Assembly: GCF_020883455.1 (NCBI RefSeq)
Contig: NZ_CP086615.1
Location: 434,001 to 498,000 of the forward strand
Length of the DNA: 64,000 bases
DNA from: Spiribacter halobius
Lineage (GTDB): Bacteria > Pseudomonadota > Gammaproteobacteria > Nitrococcales > Nitrococcaceae
Reading direction: 5' to 3'
The stretch's first letter is position 1. Each line of letters begins with the position of its first letter. A program made the position numbers and the translations under genes. Positions 28,770 to 40,113 of the stretch are shown in pieces. The notes beneath the pieces were generated by a model. It searched no databases. It was given only the letters and a program-made list of their open reading frames with translations, and was not told the origin of the DNA.

Positions 28770-30422
28770 ATGACGCACCGCCAGCCCCGAACCGAGCTTG
28801 GGACGCATCGCGTGGAGAATCAGCCCCCGGAGGTCGGCGACCAGGATCTCTGGGGCGACGACCCGGGGCTGCGGCGCGTGGTCGACCGCGAGGGGCCCGA
28901 CTGGGTCGGTCGTTTTCTCGCCGAGCTGGGCGCGGACCTCGGCCGCGAGATCTGGTTCGAGCAGGGCGTGCTCGCCAACCGCTGCCCGCCGGAGCTGGTG
29001 TCCTTCGACCGGCACGGTCGCCGGCTCGACGAGGTGCGCTACCACCCGTCCTACCATGCGTTGATGACCCGCGCCATCGAGGGCGAGGTGCATCGCATTG
29101 CCTGGACGCGGCAGGGGGAGGGCGGCCATCTCGCCCACGTCGCCGGGCTCTATCAGCTCACTCAGCCGGAACAGGGCGTCTGCTGCCCGGTCACGATGAC
29201 CCACGCCGCCATCCCCGCCCTGCGCCGGGCACCCGGGGTGGCGGGCATCTGGGAGCCGCGGGTGCTGTCGGCGCGCTACGACCCGCGCTGCCTGCCCGCG
29301 GAGGAAAAGCACGGCGTCACCGTCGGCATGGCCATGACCGAGAAGCAGGGGGGCTCGGACGTGCGGGCGAATGCCACCCGGGCCGTGGCCGACGGCGAGC
29401 ACTGGCGGCTCACCGGGCACAAGTGGTTCTGCTCGGCGCCGATGTCGGACGCCTTCCTTACCCTGGCACAGGCGCCGGGCGGCCTGACCTGCTTCCTCGT
29501 GCCGCGCTGGCAGCCCGACGGCACGCGTAATCCGTTCCTCATCCAGCGGCTCAAGGACAAGTGCGGCAACCGCGCCAACGCCTCCGCGGAGATCGAGTAC
29601 CGGGATACCTGGGCCGAGGCCATCGGCGGCGAAGGCGAGGGCGTGCGCACCATCATCGAGATGGTGCAGCAGACCCGGCTCGACGCCGCGGTGGCACCGG
29701 TGGGCATGCTGCGCCAGGCGCTGGTGCAGGCACTGCACCACTGCCGCCATCGCCGGGCCTTCGGCGCGCCGCTGCTGGAGCAGCCACTGATGCGGCTCGT
29801 GCTCGCGGACCTCGCCCTCGAGCTGGAGGGCGGGCTGGCCATGGTGCTGCGCGTTGCGGGGGCCTATGACCGCGCCGGGGACGACGAGCAGGCGCGGCTG
29901 TTCACGCGGCTGGCCACCGCGGTGGCCAAGTACTGGACCAACAAGCGAGCGCCCCAGGCCATTGCCGAGGCCATGGAGTGCCTCGGCGGCGGGGGATACG
30001 TGGAGGAGTCGATTCTGCCCCGGCTCTATCGCGAGGCGCCGCTGAACGGCATCTGGGAGGGCTCGGGCAACGTCATCTGCCTGGACGTTCTGCGCGCCAT
30101 GCAGCGCACGCCGGAGACCGTGCCGGCCTTTCTCGCCGAGGTGGAGGCTGGCCGCGGCGGCCATCGCCATCTGGATGCCGCGCTGGATCGCCTGCGCACG
30201 GCGCTGACCGATGATAGCGAGCCGCAGCGGCGCGCCCGGCGCATCACCGAGCTGATGGCGCTTACCCTGCAGGCGAGCCTGCTGGTGCAGCACGCGCCGG
30301 CAGCGGTGGCGGACGCCTTCTGTGCAAGCCGCCTGGGCGGCGAGGCGGGCCTCGCCTTCGGCACCCTGGCCCCGGAGACGGACACCGCGACCATCCTCGA
30401 GCGCGCCGGGGTGAGCCCGTAG
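28770..30422 (+). CDS. Acyl-CoA dehydrogenase, AidB-like
   Basis: 550 residues, the long AidB type rather than the ~380-residue short-chain enzymes. [18 protein letters not shown] is the FAD/substrate signature, [18 protein letters not shown] and [19 protein letters not shown] follow, and [19 protein letters not shown] holds the position of the catalytic Glu. AidB proteins respond to alkylation, but homologues outside the Ada regulon may simply oxidise branched acyl-CoAs; the convergent mmsA (valine pathway) hints at the latter. The TAG stop is embedded in repeat E2. Confidence 0.88.
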   Translation: MTHRQPRTELGTHRVENQPPEVGDQDLWGDDPGLRRVVDREGPDWVGRFLAELGADLGREIWFEQGVLANRCPPELVSFDRHGRRLDEVRYHPSYHALMTRAIEGEVHRIAWTRQGEGGHLAHVAGLYQLTQPEQGVCCPVTMTHAAIPALRRAPGVAGIWEPRVLSARYDPRCLPAEEKHGVTVGMAMTEKQGGSDVRANATRAVADGEHWRLTGHKWFCSAPMSDAFLTLAQAPGGLTCFLVPRWQPDGTRNPFLIQRLKDKCGNRANASAEIEYRDTWAEAIGGEGEGVRTIIEMVQQTRLDAAVAPVGMLRQALVQALHHCRHRRAFGAPLLEQPLMRLVLADLALELEGGLAMVLRVAGAYDRAGDDEQARLFTRLATAVAKYWTNKRAPQAIAEAMECLGGGGYVEESILPRLYREAPLNGIWEGSGNVICLDVLRAMQRTPETVPAFLAEVEAGRGGHRHLDAALDRLRTALTDDSEPQRRARRITELMALTLQASLLVQHAPAAVADAFCASRLGGEAGLAFGTLAPETDTATILERAGVSP

Positions 30423-30571
30423 GTCGTGCGCGGCGGCAGCCGCGTGCGACGTGCCGAGTGTCAGTCGCAGACGCGAGTCGACGGTGGTGCCCGGCCGCTC
30501 CACGCCAGCTGCCGCCGGGGCTGGCGTGTCTTCCTCGGGCGTCGCACGCGGCTGCGCCGCGCACGACCTAC
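30419..30571. repeat. Inverted repeat, family E, copy E2
   Basis: Left arm from 30419 (GTAGGTCGTGCGCGGCGGCA) pairs with the right arm ending at 30571 over about 33 bases with few mismatches; the loop is about 85 bases. Its first bases contain the stop codon of the acyl-CoA dehydrogenase gene, so the element has replaced or joined exactly the end of that gene. Confidence 0.88.
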
Positions 30572-30631
30572 GGGTTCCGGGGGCTGCCGCGCCACCGTGC
30601 CCATGGCAGGCGCCCGATCAGCCCCCCCGCC

Positions 30632-30657
30632 CTTTGAACCTCGAACTCCGAACTTTC
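30632..30657. repeat. Solo arm of repeat family C (TTTGAACT-type)
   Basis: TTTGAACCTCGAACTCCGAA is a degenerate run of the unit seen at 38817-38845. No complementary arm lies nearby. It stands just before the shared terminator. Confidence 0.5.
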
Positions 30658-30663
30658 CCACTA

Positions 30664-30696
30664 CGAAAAGGGCCCGCCAGGAGCGGGCCCTTTTCG
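30664..30696. terminator. Bidirectional rho-independent terminator
   Basis: A 14-base perfect stem (30664-30677 with 30683-30696) with a 5-base loop and A4/T4 runs at its base on both strands. It serves mmsA, whose stop codon is immediately adjacent at 30697, and can also stop the opposite acyl-CoA dehydrogenase transcript. Confidence 0.9.
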
Positions 30697-32241
<1,545 letters not shown>

Positions 32242-32405
32242 GGCGCTCTCCTCCAATGCGTATTCAGGGGCGCGCACCGGCTGGAAGACCCGGGCGCCTT
32301 GCCACCCCCCAGGGTACAACACTGCTCCAGCGACGGCGCGGTCCGGCAACAGGCGGCGACCAGCGGGGGTGTCGCCACCGCCGCGAATCCCCTGCAGCCG
32401 GTCCC

Positions 32406-32873
32406 TCAGTTCGGGGTATCGTCGGCTTCCGGCGGCCCCATCGCGGTTGCCGGCTGCACGGTTACCTCCACGGTGACCTCACCCGCGCGCTCGAAGCGCA
32501 GCGTCAGCGGGAAGCGCTCGCCGGCCTGCAGCGGCTCCTGCAGGCCCATCAGCATTACATGTCGCCCGCCGGGCTCGAAGCGCACGGCGCCCTCGGCCGG
32601 CACCTGCACCCTTGGCGTGTGCGCCATGCGTGCCTGCCCGCTGCTGGTGTCGGAGCGGTGCAGTTCCGCCCGCGGCACGCGCGGCGTCTCCACACCCAGC
32701 AGGGTGTCGGCCCGGGGGGCGGGGTTCACGATCTCGAAATACACCGCACCGTTCTCGATCATGGGCGGCGTGGCGCGCGCCCAGACGCCGCGGATCTCCG
32801 GGCCGGGGTCGGCCACGGCCAGCGGCGCGAGCAGACAGAGCAGCAGGGCTGGCAGGGCGCGGCGTGATAGCAC
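32406..32873 (-). CDS. Periplasmic copper chaperone PCu(A)C
   Basis: 155 residues with a signal peptide (cleaved after about Ala21). The copper motif is exact: His72-x10-Met83-x21-His105-x-Met107, with an extra Met109. PCuAC carries Cu(I) to the CuA site of cytochrome oxidase together with Sco. No sco or cox oxidase gene is adjacent; it stands divergent from coxG and the CO-dehydrogenase-type cluster, which may be chance. The Pro/Thr/Asp-rich tail ADDTPN adds nothing known. Confidence 0.92.
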   Translation of the reverse strand: MLSRRALPALLLCLLAPLAVADPGPEIRGVWARATPPMIENGAVYFEIVNPAPRADTLLGVETPRVPRAELHRSDTSSGQARMAHTPRVQVPAEGAVRFEPGGRHVMLMGLQEPLQAGERFPLTLRFERAGEVTVEVTVQPATAMGPPEADDTPN

Positions 32874-33022
32874 GGGAGCCTCCTTGAAGATTGCGGCTTA
32901 TGCCAGTCTATCCGACCGGCAGGCGGCCGCCGATGGCGTTGCTGCAGCGCAAGAGTGCGTCCGGCAGGCAGTCGTTCTATAACGGGTGCACCAGCCGACG
33001 CGGAACAGGGAGGTCGCCCCCG

Positions 33023-33601
33023 ATGGAGATGACGAGTGCCCGCCACCTGCCCATCGAGCGCGACACCGTCTGGGATGCCCTGAACGACCCCGCGGTGCTG
33101 CAGGCCTGCATACCCGGCTGCGAGGCCATGGAGCGGCTCGAGGCGGACGTCTACGAGACCGCCGTGACCACCAGGGTAGGCCCCGTCAAGGCCCGCTTCC
33201 GCGGCCATATCCGCATCACCGACGCCGAGCCCCCGGAGCGCTACACCCTGAGCTTCGAGGGCCAGGGTGGCGCCGGCTTCGCCAAGGGCTCCGCGGACGT
33301 CGAGCTGGAAGCCGACGGCGACGGCGGCTGCCACATCCGCTATGTCGCCCGGGCCAAGGTCGGCGGCAAGCTGGCCCAGGTGGGCTCCCGCCTGCTGGAT
33401 GGCACCGCGCGCAAGCTCTCCGACCAGTTCTTTGACAGCTTCACGCGCCATCTGGGCGGAGAGCCGGTGCCGGCCGGCGAGGAAGCGGCCAGCGATGGCA
33501 ACGACGCTCCCGCCGCAGCCGAAAGCGGCGGTGACGACGCGGCGGCGGGCGCATCCGGCAGTGGCCATGGCTGGAAATTCTGGAAGCGCGGCGAGTCCTG
33601 A
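33023..33601 (+). CDS. coxG: Carbon monoxide dehydrogenase subunit G (CoxG, SRPBCC domain)
   Basis: 192 residues. Residues ~1-145 are the CoxG/SRPBCC fold (ARHLPIERDTVWDALNDPAV, CIPGCEAME, FRGHIRITDAEPPERYTL, GSRLLDGTARKLSDQFF). A low-complexity Ala/Gly/Asp linker leads to a C-terminal WKFWKR, a likely membrane-touching patch. CoxG helps anchor CO dehydrogenase to the membrane or deliver electrons to quinone in carboxydotrophs. GGGAGG lies 9 bases before ATG 33023. It heads the cluster, 155 bases before coxS. Confidence 0.88.
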   Translation: MEMTSARHLPIERDTVWDALNDPAVLQACIPGCEAMERLEADVYETAVTTRVGPVKARFRGHIRITDAEPPERYTLSFEGQGGAGFAKGSADVELEADGDGGCHIRYVARAKVGGKLAQVGSRLLDGTARKLSDQFFDSFTRHLGGEPVPAGEEAASDGNDAPAAAESGGDDAAAGASGSGHGWKFWKRGES

Positions 33602-33648
33602 GGATGCCCCCGGGTTGCCCTCGCCAGCTGTATCCGGGGGTTGCGGGC

Positions 33649-33688
33649 CCTGGATCGGATGAATAGGTGAGATAGGCGGGCTAGCAGG
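33649..33688. repeat. Partial copy of repeat family G
   Basis: GGATCGGATGAATAGGTGAG then ATAGGCGGGCTAG resembles the right arm at 56862-56888 (AATCGGTGAGATATGCGGGC). Lies between coxG and coxS. No complementary arm is visible here. Confidence 0.45.
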
Positions 33689-33756
33689 ATTGCCCGGTAG
33701 GCCGAACACGAGCCCCGCGCCAGCGCCGCGGGGCCGAGTCAGAGGAGGAGAGCCGC

Positions 33757-34224
33757 ATGAACGTATCGCTCACGGTCAACGGCCGCCCGGCCAGTGCCGA
33801 GGTGGATCCGCGCACCACCCTGGTGGAGCTCCTGCGCGGCCCGCTCGGGCTCACCGGCACCCATGTAGGCTGTGACACCGGCCAGTGCGGCGCCTGCACC
33901 GTGCACCTGGACGGCCGTGCGGTGAAGGCCTGCAGCGTACTCGCCGGGCAGGCCGAAGGCACCGAGGTCACCACCATCGAAGGGCTCGCCCCCGACGGCG
34001 AGCTGCATCCCATGCAGGCCGCCTTCCGCGAATGCCACGGCCTGCAGTGTGGCTTCTGCACCCCGGGCATGGTCATGGCCGCCGTCGACCTGGTGCAGCG
34101 CCACCCCAACCCCGATGAGCACACGGTGCGCGAGCAGCTGGAAGGCAACTACTGCCGCTGCACGGGCTACCACAACATCGTGCGCGCGGTGCAGAGCGCC
34201 GCCGCCGAGATGGGAGGCAGCTGA
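33757..34224 (+). CDS. coxS: CO dehydrogenase-type small subunit, [2Fe-2S] (CoxS)
   Basis: 155 residues. Plant-type cluster ligands Cys39, Cys44, Cys47 and Cys59 ([20 protein letters not shown]) and the second cluster ligands Cys98, Cys101, Cys133 and Cys135 ([21 protein letters not shown]). It passes electrons from the molybdenum centre in CoxL to FAD in CoxM. A strong GGAGGAGAG precedes the ATG. The TGA is followed by coxL after one base. The order S-L-M is that of form II clusters. Confidence 0.93.
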   Translation: MNVSLTVNGRPASAEVDPRTTLVELLRGPLGLTGTHVGCDTGQCGACTVHLDGRAVKACSVLAGQAEGTEVTTIEGLAPDGELHPMQAAFRECHGLQCGFCTPGMVMAAVDLVQRHPNPDEHTVREQLEGNYCRCTGYHNIVRAVQSAAAEMGGS

Positions 34225-34225
34225 C

Positions 34226-36607
34226 ATGAGCGAGACCGGCATCGGCAAGGCCATCGAGCGCCGCGAGGACGAGCGCTTCCTGCGCGGCCAGGGCCGCTAC
34301 ACCGACGATCTGCACTTCCCGGGCGAGGTGGCCGCCTGCTTCGTGCGCTCGCCCCACGCCCATGCCCGCATCCGCGGGATCGACGCCGAGGAGGCGCGGC
34401 GCGCGCCCGGCGTGATCGCCGTCTATACCGGCGCGGATCTCGCCGCCGACGGTGTCGGCGGCATTCCCTGCGGCTGGCTCATCACCGGCAGCGACGGCAG
34501 CCCGATGCACGAGCCGCCGCATTACCCGCTGGCCCGGGACACGGTGCGCTACGTCGGCGACCACGTGGCCGTCGTCATCGCCGAGAGCTTCTGGCAGGCC
34601 AAGGACGCCGCGGAGCTGGTGGAAGTGGACTACGAGATGCTGGAAGCGGTGACCGCCACCGCCGACGCCCTCGACCCGGGCGCGCCTAAAGTCCACGAGG
34701 ACCTGCCGGACAACCGCTGCTACACCTGGGCCCTCGGCGACGCCGATGCCACCGACGCGGCGTTCCGCCAGGCGAGCCACGTGAGCCGCGTGGATATCGT
34801 CAACAACCGCCTCATCCCCAACGCCATCGAGCCGCGGGCGGTGATCGCCACCCACTCCCCGGGGGAGGACCGCTACACTCTCTACACCTCGAGCCAGAAT
34901 CCGCACCTCATCCGCATGGTGATGTGTGCTTTCGTGCTCGCCATCCCCGAGCACAAGCTCCGGGTGGTGGCCCCGGACGTGGGCGGCGGCTTCGGCTCCA
35001 AGATCTACCACTACGCCGAGGAGGCGGTGCTCACCTGGGCCTCGAAAAAGGTGGGCCGGCCGATTCGCTGGACCGCCGAGCGCTCCGAGTCCTTCCTCTC
35101 GGATGCCCACGGCCGCGACCACGTCACCACCGCCGAGATGGCCATGGACGAGCAGGGCCACTTCCTCGGCCTGCGGGTGAAGACCACGGCGAACCTCGGG
35201 GCCTACCTGTCGCTGTTCGCGTCCTGCGTGCCCACCATCCTCTACGCCACGCTGCTGGCCGGGCAGTACCGCACGCCGCAGATCCACTGCGAGGTGACGG
35301 CCGTGTTCACCCATACCGCCCCAGTGGACGCGTACCGCGGCGCCGGCCGCCCGGAGGCGACCTATGTGCTGGAGCGCCTGGTCACCCAGGCGGCCTGGGA
35401 CATGGGCCTGACCCAGGACGAGATCCGCCGGCGCAACTTCATCCCGAAGGACGCCTTCCCCTACCAGACGCCTGTGGCCCTGACCTACGACGTGGGCGAC
35501 TACGAGGCGACTCTGGAGCGGGCCATGGAGTTGGCGGACGTCGCCGGCTTCGAGCAGCGGCGGCAGGAGTCCGAGCGGCGGGGCCGCCGGCGGGGGCTTG
35601 GCTACAGCACCTACATCGAGGCCTGCGGACTCGCGCCGTCGCGCATCGCCGGCGCTCTCGGCGCCCGCGCCGGGCTCTACGAGTCCGGGCAGATCCGGCT
35701 GCATCCGACCGGCAAGGTGACCGTATTCACCGGCTCCCACAGCCACGGCCAGGGCCATGAGACCACCTTCGCCCAGATCGTCTCCGAGCGGCTCGGCCTG
35801 CCCATCGAGGACGTGGAGGTGGTGCACGGCGACACCGACCGGGTGCCCTTCGGCATGGGCACCTACGGCTCGCGCTCGCTGGCCGTGGGCGGTTCGGCGC
35901 TGATGCGGGCGCTGGACAAGATCATCGCCAAGTCGAAGAAGATCGCCGCGCACATGCTCGAGGCCAGCGAGGATGACGTCGAGTACGACAATGGCGTCTT
36001 CCGCATCGCCGGTACCGACCGGCAGCTCGCCATGGCGGAGGTCGCCTTCTCGGCCTACGTGCCCCACAACTACCCGCTGGAGGAGGTGGAGCCCGGGCTC
36101 GACGAGACCGCCTTCTACGACCCGAGCAACTTCACCTATCCGGCGGGCAGCCACATCTGCGAGGTGGAGGTGGACCCGGACACCGGGCGGGTGGAGATCG
36201 TGAGCTTCACCGCGGTGGACGACTTCGGCAACGTCATCAACCCGATGATCGTGGAGGGCCAGGTCCACGGCGGGCTCGCCCAGGGCATCGGCCAGGCGCT
36301 GCTGGAGGGCTGCGTCTACGATCCGGACAGCGGCCAGCTCGTCACCGGCACGTACATGGATTACACGATGCCCCGGGCCGATGATCTGCCGAGCTTCCGG
36401 GTGGACATGCACGGCACGCCCTGCACCCACAACCCGCTGGGGGTGAAGGGCTGCGGCGAGGCCGGCGCCATCGGCGCCCCGCCGGCGGTAATCAACGCCG
36501 TCCTGGATGCCCTGCGCCCCCTGGGTGTGGAGCACCTGGACATGCCTGCCACCCCGCACCGGGTCTGGCAGGCCATCCAGGCGGCTCGCGGCCGGGCCGC
36601 GGCGTAA
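34226..36607 (+). CDS. coxL: Molybdenum hydroxylase large subunit, form II CoxL type
   Basis: 793 residues. The catalytic subunit binding the Mo-cytosine-dinucleotide cofactor: [13 protein letters not shown] at the N-terminus, [35 protein letters not shown], and the C-terminal [17 protein letters not shown] with the catalytic Glu. The active-site loop at 369-375 reads AYRGAGR, the form II motif, and not AYXCSFR with the Cu-binding Cys of true (form I) CO dehydrogenase. CO oxidation is therefore possible but unproven; another aromatic or carbonyl substrate may be natural. Confidence 0.92.
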   Translation: MSETGIGKAIERREDERFLRGQGRYTDDLHFPGEVAACFVRSPHAHARIRGIDAEEARRAPGVIAVYTGADLAADGVGGIPCGWLITGSDGSPMHEPPHYPLARDTVRYVGDHVAVVIAESFWQAKDAAELVEVDYEMLEAVTATADALDPGAPKVHEDLPDNRCYTWALGDADATDAAFRQASHVSRVDIVNNRLIPNAIEPRAVIATHSPGEDRYTLYTSSQNPHLIRMVMCAFVLAIPEHKLRVVAPDVGGGFGSKIYHYAEEAVLTWASKKVGRPIRWTAERSESFLSDAHGRDHVTTAEMAMDEQGHFLGLRVKTTANLGAYLSLFASCVPTILYATLLAGQYRTPQIHCEVTAVFTHTAPVDAYRGAGRPEATYVLERLVTQAAWDMGLTQDEIRRRNFIPKDAFPYQTPVALTYDVGDYEATLERAMELADVAGFEQRRQESERRGRRRGLGYSTYIEACGLAPSRIAGALGARAGLYESGQIRLHPTGKVTVFTGSHSHGQGHETTFAQIVSERLGLPIEDVEVVHGDTDRVPFGMGTYGSRSLAVGGSALMRALDKIIAKSKKIAAHMLEASEDDVEYDNGVFRIAGTDRQLAMAEVAFSAYVPHNYPLEEVEPGLDETAFYDPSNFTYPAGSHICEVEVDPDTGRVEIVSFTAVDDFGNVINPMIVEGQVHGGLAQGIGQALLEGCVYDPDSGQLVTGTYMDYTMPRADDLPSFRVDMHGTPCTHNPLGVKGCGEAGAIGAPPAVINAVLDALRPLGVEHLDMPATPHRVWQAIQAARGRAAA

Positions 36608-36656
36608 TCCCCAGGGCACCGGCGTGGCCGGTGCCCGCTGAACAGGAGGCCCAACC

Positions 36657-37451
36657 ATGTATGCCTTCGACTTCCATCGCCCGAAGAGCCTGGACGAGGC
36701 GCTGAACCTGCTCGGCCAGGGCGAGGACGCCACGCCGCTGGCCGGTGGCCAGACCCTGCTGCAGAGCCTGCGCCAGCGGCTCGCGATGCCCTCGGATCTG
36801 GTGGATCTCGGCGCCATCCCCGAGCTGCACGGCGTGCGCCGTGAGGGCCAGAGCCTGGTGATCGGCGCCACCACCCGCCACGCCGAGGTCGCGGCCGACC
36901 CCACGGTGCGCGATGCGATCCCTGCGCTGGCGGAGCTCGCCAGCGGCATCGGCGACGCCCAGGTACGCAACATGGGCACCCTCGGCGGCTCCGTGGCCAA
37001 CAGCGACCCCGCCGCGGACTATCCGGCGGGCGTGCTCGGCCTCGGCGCCACGGTGGTGACCACCAGGCGCGAGATCGCCGCCGATGACTTCTTCGTGGAT
37101 CTCTTTGAGACGGCGCTGGAGCCCGGCGAGCTGATCCGCGAGATCCGTTTCCCGATCCCGAAGCGCGCGGGCTACGCCAAATTCCCGCAGCCGGCGTCGC
37201 GCTACGCCCTGGTGGGTGTGATGGTGGCGGAGACCGGCGATGGCGTGCGCGTCGCCGTCACGGGTGCTGGCCCCTGCGCCTTCCGGGTCCCGCCCATGGA
37301 GCAGGCGCTGGCCAGCGACTTCCGCGCCGATGCCCTGGACGGCATCACCATCGACCCCGACGGCCTCAACGAGGACATCCACGGCACCGCCGCCTACCGC
37401 GCCAACCTCATCGGCGTCATGGCCAAGCGCGCGGTAGCCGCGGCTTCCTAG
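36657..37451 (+). CDS. coxM: CO dehydrogenase-type medium subunit, FAD-binding (CoxM)
   Basis: 264 residues. FAD motifs PLAGGQTLLQSLRQ (27-40) and NMGTLGGSVANSDPAAD (about 104-120) are conserved, followed by the CO_deh_flav C-terminal domain. Takes electrons from CoxS and passes them to the respiratory chain. Last of the coxSLM operon, 49 bases after coxL with AGGAGG before the ATG. A family A repeat follows 52 bases after the stop, before coxD. Confidence 0.92.
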   Translation: MYAFDFHRPKSLDEALNLLGQGEDATPLAGGQTLLQSLRQRLAMPSDLVDLGAIPELHGVRREGQSLVIGATTRHAEVAADPTVRDAIPALAELASGIGDAQVRNMGTLGGSVANSDPAADYPAGVLGLGATVVTTRREIAADDFFVDLFETALEPGELIREIRFPIPKRAGYAKFPQPASRYALVGVMVAETGDGVRVAVTGAGPCAFRVPPMEQALASDFRADALDGITIDPDGLNEDIHGTAAYRANLIGVMAKRAVAAAS

Positions 37452-37503
37452 CTTGGGGTAAGCAGCTGGTTCGGGCTGTCGTGCGGGTTCGCGGCCGCTT
37501 GTT

Positions 37504-37600
37504 CAACACAACGACACCACGAACACAACGGGGCACAACGTCAATCAATTTAATCTCTTACGTTGTGCTTCCGTTGTGCCCGTTGTGTCGTTGTGTTTAA
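37504..37600. repeat. Long inverted repeat, family A, copy A3
   Basis: Left arm about 37504-37541 and right arm 37560-37600, nearly complementary, with an AT-rich loop of about 18 bases (CAATCAATTTAATCTCTT). It separates coxSLM from coxDE on the same strand, a position where it could attenuate read-through from the structural to the maturation genes. Confidence 0.9.
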
Positions 37601-37636
37601 TGACGGGCCCCGAGAGGAACGGAAAAGACAGGAGAG

Positions 37637-38536
37637 ATGATCGAAACCGTCGATGACGTGCAGGCGCTGCTGGAGGCGGGGGATTACGTTGCCGAGCGGC
37701 GGCTGGCGACGGTCGTGTTCCTTGCGCTGCGGCTGGAGCGGCCGCTGTTCCTGGAGGGCGAGGCCGGCGTCGGCAAGACCGAGGTGGCCGCGGTGCTGGC
37801 GCGCCAGCTCGGGCGGCGGCTGGTGCGGCTGCAGTGCTACGAGGGCCTGGACGTCGCCTCGGCGCTCTATGAGTGGGACTACCCCCGGCAGATGATGGAG
37901 ATCCGCCTCGCAGAGGCGGCGGGGCAGCCGGATCGCGAGCACCTCGCGGCGGACGTGTTCGACGAGCGGTTCCTGATTCGTCGGCCGTTGCTGCAGGCGC
38001 TCACCGAGGACCCGGCCGGTCCGCCGGTGCTGCTCATCGACGAGCTCGACCGCACCGATGCCCCCTTCGAGGCCTTTCTGCTCGAGGTGCTTTCGGACTT
38101 CCAGGTGAGCATCCCGGAGCTTGGCACCATTCGCGCCGAGCGTCCGCCCATCGTGGTGATCACATCCAACCGCACCCGCGAGATCCATGACGCCGTCAAG
38201 CGCCGGTGCCTCTACCACTGGGTGGACTACCCGGATCTGCACCGGGAGCTCGCCATCGTCCATCGCCGCGTCCCGCAGCTGATGGACCGTCTGGGCCGGC
38301 AGGTGGTCGCCTTCGTCCAGGCCCTGCGCGAGCGCGACCTCTACAAGGTCCCCGGCGTCGCCGAGACCATCGACTGGTCCCGCGCCCTCACCGCCCTGGA
38401 CACCCTCAGCCTCGACCCGGACATCGTCCGCGACACCCTCGGCGCCGTGCTCAAATACCAGGAGGACCTGGAGCGCATGGACCTGCAGGAGATCGAGGCG
38501 CTGATCGCGCGGGTCAATGCGGAGCTGGGGCCCTGA
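37637..38536 (+). CDS. coxD: MoxR-type AAA+ ATPase (CoxD-like)
   Basis: 299 residues. Walker A GEAGVGKT (41-48) and Walker B VLLIDELD (131-138), sensor TSNRTREIHDAVKRRC with the arginine-rich end typical of MoxR. In carboxydotrophs CoxD with the VWA protein CoxE matures the active site of CoxL. The coxE partner follows after a 335-base gap filled by repeats. Its presence with a form II enzyme suggests that the pair has a wider role than copper insertion. Confidence 0.9.
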   Translation: MIETVDDVQALLEAGDYVAERRLATVVFLALRLERPLFLEGEAGVGKTEVAAVLARQLGRRLVRLQCYEGLDVASALYEWDYPRQMMEIRLAEAAGQPDREHLAADVFDERFLIRRPLLQALTEDPAGPPVLLIDELDRTDAPFEAFLLEVLSDFQVSIPELGTIRAERPPIVVITSNRTREIHDAVKRRCLYHWVDYPDLHRELAIVHRRVPQLMDRLGRQVVAFVQALRERDLYKVPGVAETIDWSRALTALDTLSLDPDIVRDTLGAVLKYQEDLERMDLQEIEALIARVNAELGP

Positions 38537-38546
38537 CGGGGCCTCC

Positions 38547-38845
38547 AGTTCAAAGTTCAAAGTTCAAAGTTCAAAGTTCAAAGTGAGGATTGGCCTCCGA
38601 GGCGGTTTCCGGGGAGGCATGTGCTTCCAGTGGCAGGGGGCTCCGACCGCGAAACGCCGCGGAGCGGCGTAGGGGTGACCGGCGTCGCTGGCACGGGCGA
38701 TCATTATCCATGGCAGGGAGGAGTAGCGTCTCTGTTACCGCGCTGCGCGCGGTATCGCGGTCGGAGACCGCTTCCACGGGGACGCTGTCGCGGGGTACCG
38801 ACGGTCGTGCGACTCCTTTGAACTTTGAACTTGGAACTTGGAACT
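38547..38845. repeat. Giant palindrome of tandem TTCAAAG units, family C, copy C1
   Basis: Left arm 38547-38584 is five uninterrupted AGTTCAA/TTCAAAG heptamers. The right arm 38817-38845 (TTTGAACTTTGAACTTGGAA...) is complementary with some drift. A full family D element is nested inside. The coxD-coxE gap (38537-38871) holds only these repeats. Confidence 0.88.
38641..38766. repeat. Inverted repeat, family D, copy D2 (nested in C1)
   Basis: CTCCGACCGCGA at 38641-38652 pairs exactly with TCGCGGTCGGAG at 38755-38766. GAAACGCCGCGGAGCGGCGT next to the left arm forms a second small hairpin, as in the element at 26944. One repeat has inserted into or grown within another. Confidence 0.8.
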
Positions 38846-38871
38846 CGGCAGGCGAAACGCCGCAGACGACG

Positions 38872-40113
38872 ATGCACCACCGACCCCGAACCGAAGCCGC
38901 CAACACCGAAGCGCCCCCCACCGGCCGCCTGCCGGAGAACATCCTCCACTTCGGCCGCCTGCTGCGGGCGGCGGGGATGCGGGTGGGCCCGGATCGGGTG
39001 CTGATGGCGTTGAGCGCGGCGGATGCCGTGGGGCTGGAGCGGCGGGAGGACCTGCGGGCGGCGCTGGGGGCGGTATTCGTCAGCCGGCGGGAGGATCTGG
39101 CCCTGTTCGACGAAGCCTTCGGCCTGTTCTGGCGCGACCCGCGGCTGCTGCAGCGGGTACTGGGTGCGTTGCTGGAGCAGGCCTCCGGCGGACGGGCGCC
39201 GCCGGAGCGGCAGCCGCCGCGGCGCCTGGCCGAGGCGCTGGCGGGGCGTGCGGCGCGCGACCCGGAGGCCGCGGGCGAGCAGCTCGAGATCGGCGCCAAC
39301 CTCACCTGGTCCGACGAGGAGCGGCTGCAGCATCGCGATTTCGCCGGGATGGGCAGTGAGGAGCTCGCCGCGGCACAGCGGCTGATGAGCCGCCTGCGCA
39401 TCGACCTCGCGCCCCTGCCGGGGCGCCGCGCCCGCGTCGCGCTGCGTGGCGCCCGTGTGGACCCGCGAGCGAGCCTGCGCGCCGCGGTACGCGCCGGGGA
39501 CACGCTGCCGCTGCGCTATCGCGAGCCGCAGCCGCGGCCGCCGACGCTGGTGCTGCTGTTCGATATCTCCGGCTCCATGGGTGGCTATGCGCGCATCCTG
39601 CTGCAGTTCGCCCACCTGCTCACCGCGCGCCGGCCCCAGGTGCACACGCTGCTCTTCGGCACCCGGCTCACCGACGTCACCCGCGCCCTGCGCCGGCGCG
39701 ACCCCGACGCCGCGCTCGCCGCCTGCGGCGAGCGGGCCCGGGACTGGTCCGGCGGGACGCGCATCGGCGAGGCGCTGGCAGCCTTCAACCGGCGCTGGGC
39801 GCGACGGCTGCTGGGCAACGGGGCGGTGGTGCTGCTGGTAAGCGACGGCCTCGACCGCGAAGGTGGCGCCGGCATCGCCACCGAGGCGGCGCGGCTGCGG
39901 CGCATGAGCCGGCGCTTCATCTGGCTCAATCCGCTGCTGCGCTGGGAGGGCTTCGAGCCGCGAGCGGCGGGCATGCGCGCGCTGCTGCCCCACGTCGACG
40001 AGCTGCGCCCGATCCACAATCTCCACAGCCTGGAGCAGCTAGCGGCCGTGCTCTCCGGGCGTCCGGCAGCGGGGGAGCGCCATGATCTGCGCGCTGCTGC
40101 TGGCCGGCGGTAG
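38872..40113 (+). CDS. coxE: VWA-domain protein (CoxE-like)
   Basis: 413 residues. N-terminal helical region (LPENILHFGRLLRAAGMRVG, typical of CoxE) and a C-terminal von Willebrand A domain with the MIDAS motif Asp231-Ile-Ser-Gly-Ser235 (LLFDISGSM) and later Asp in LLVSDGLDR. Partner of the CoxD ATPase in maturing the hydroxylase. Start at ATG 38872 is chosen because everything upstream in this frame is repeat sequence; there is no good ribosome-binding site, so the start is moderately sure. The end overlaps mocA by 32 bases. Confidence 0.85.
   Translation: MHHRPRTEAANTEAPPTGRLPENILHFGRLLRAAGMRVGPDRVLMALSAADAVGLERREDLRAALGAVFVSRREDLALFDEAFGLFWRDPRLLQRVLGALLEQASGGRAPPERQPPRRLAEALAGRAARDPEAAGEQLEIGANLTWSDEERLQHRDFAGMGSEELAAAQRLMSRLRIDLAPLPGRRARVALRGARVDPRASLRAAVRAGDTLPLRYREPQPRPPTLVLLFDISGSMGGYARILLQFAHLLTARRPQVHTLLFGTRLTDVTRALRRRDPDAALAACGERARDWSGGTRIGEALAAFNRRWARRLLGNGAVVLLVSDGLDREGGAGIATEAARLRRMSRRFIWLNPLLRWEGFEPRAAGMRALLPHVDELRPIHNLHSLEQLAAVLSGRPAAGERHDLRAAAGRR

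Noticed and set aside
28640-30503. Minus-strand frame extending the DJ-1 gene N-terminally by about 620 residues
   Set aside because: The extension is antisense to the acyl-CoA dehydrogenase gene; the DJ-1 protein has a proper start with AAGGAGG at 28637.
38547-38584. Tandem TTCAAAG units as a CRISPR array or microsatellite
   Set aside because: Units are contiguous with no spacers, no cas genes are near, and a complementary arm exists at 38817, so it is half of a palindrome.
38590-38871. N-terminal extension of coxE through the nested repeats
   Set aside because: The frame is open only because of GC-rich repeat DNA; CoxE similarity begins at the ATG at 38872.
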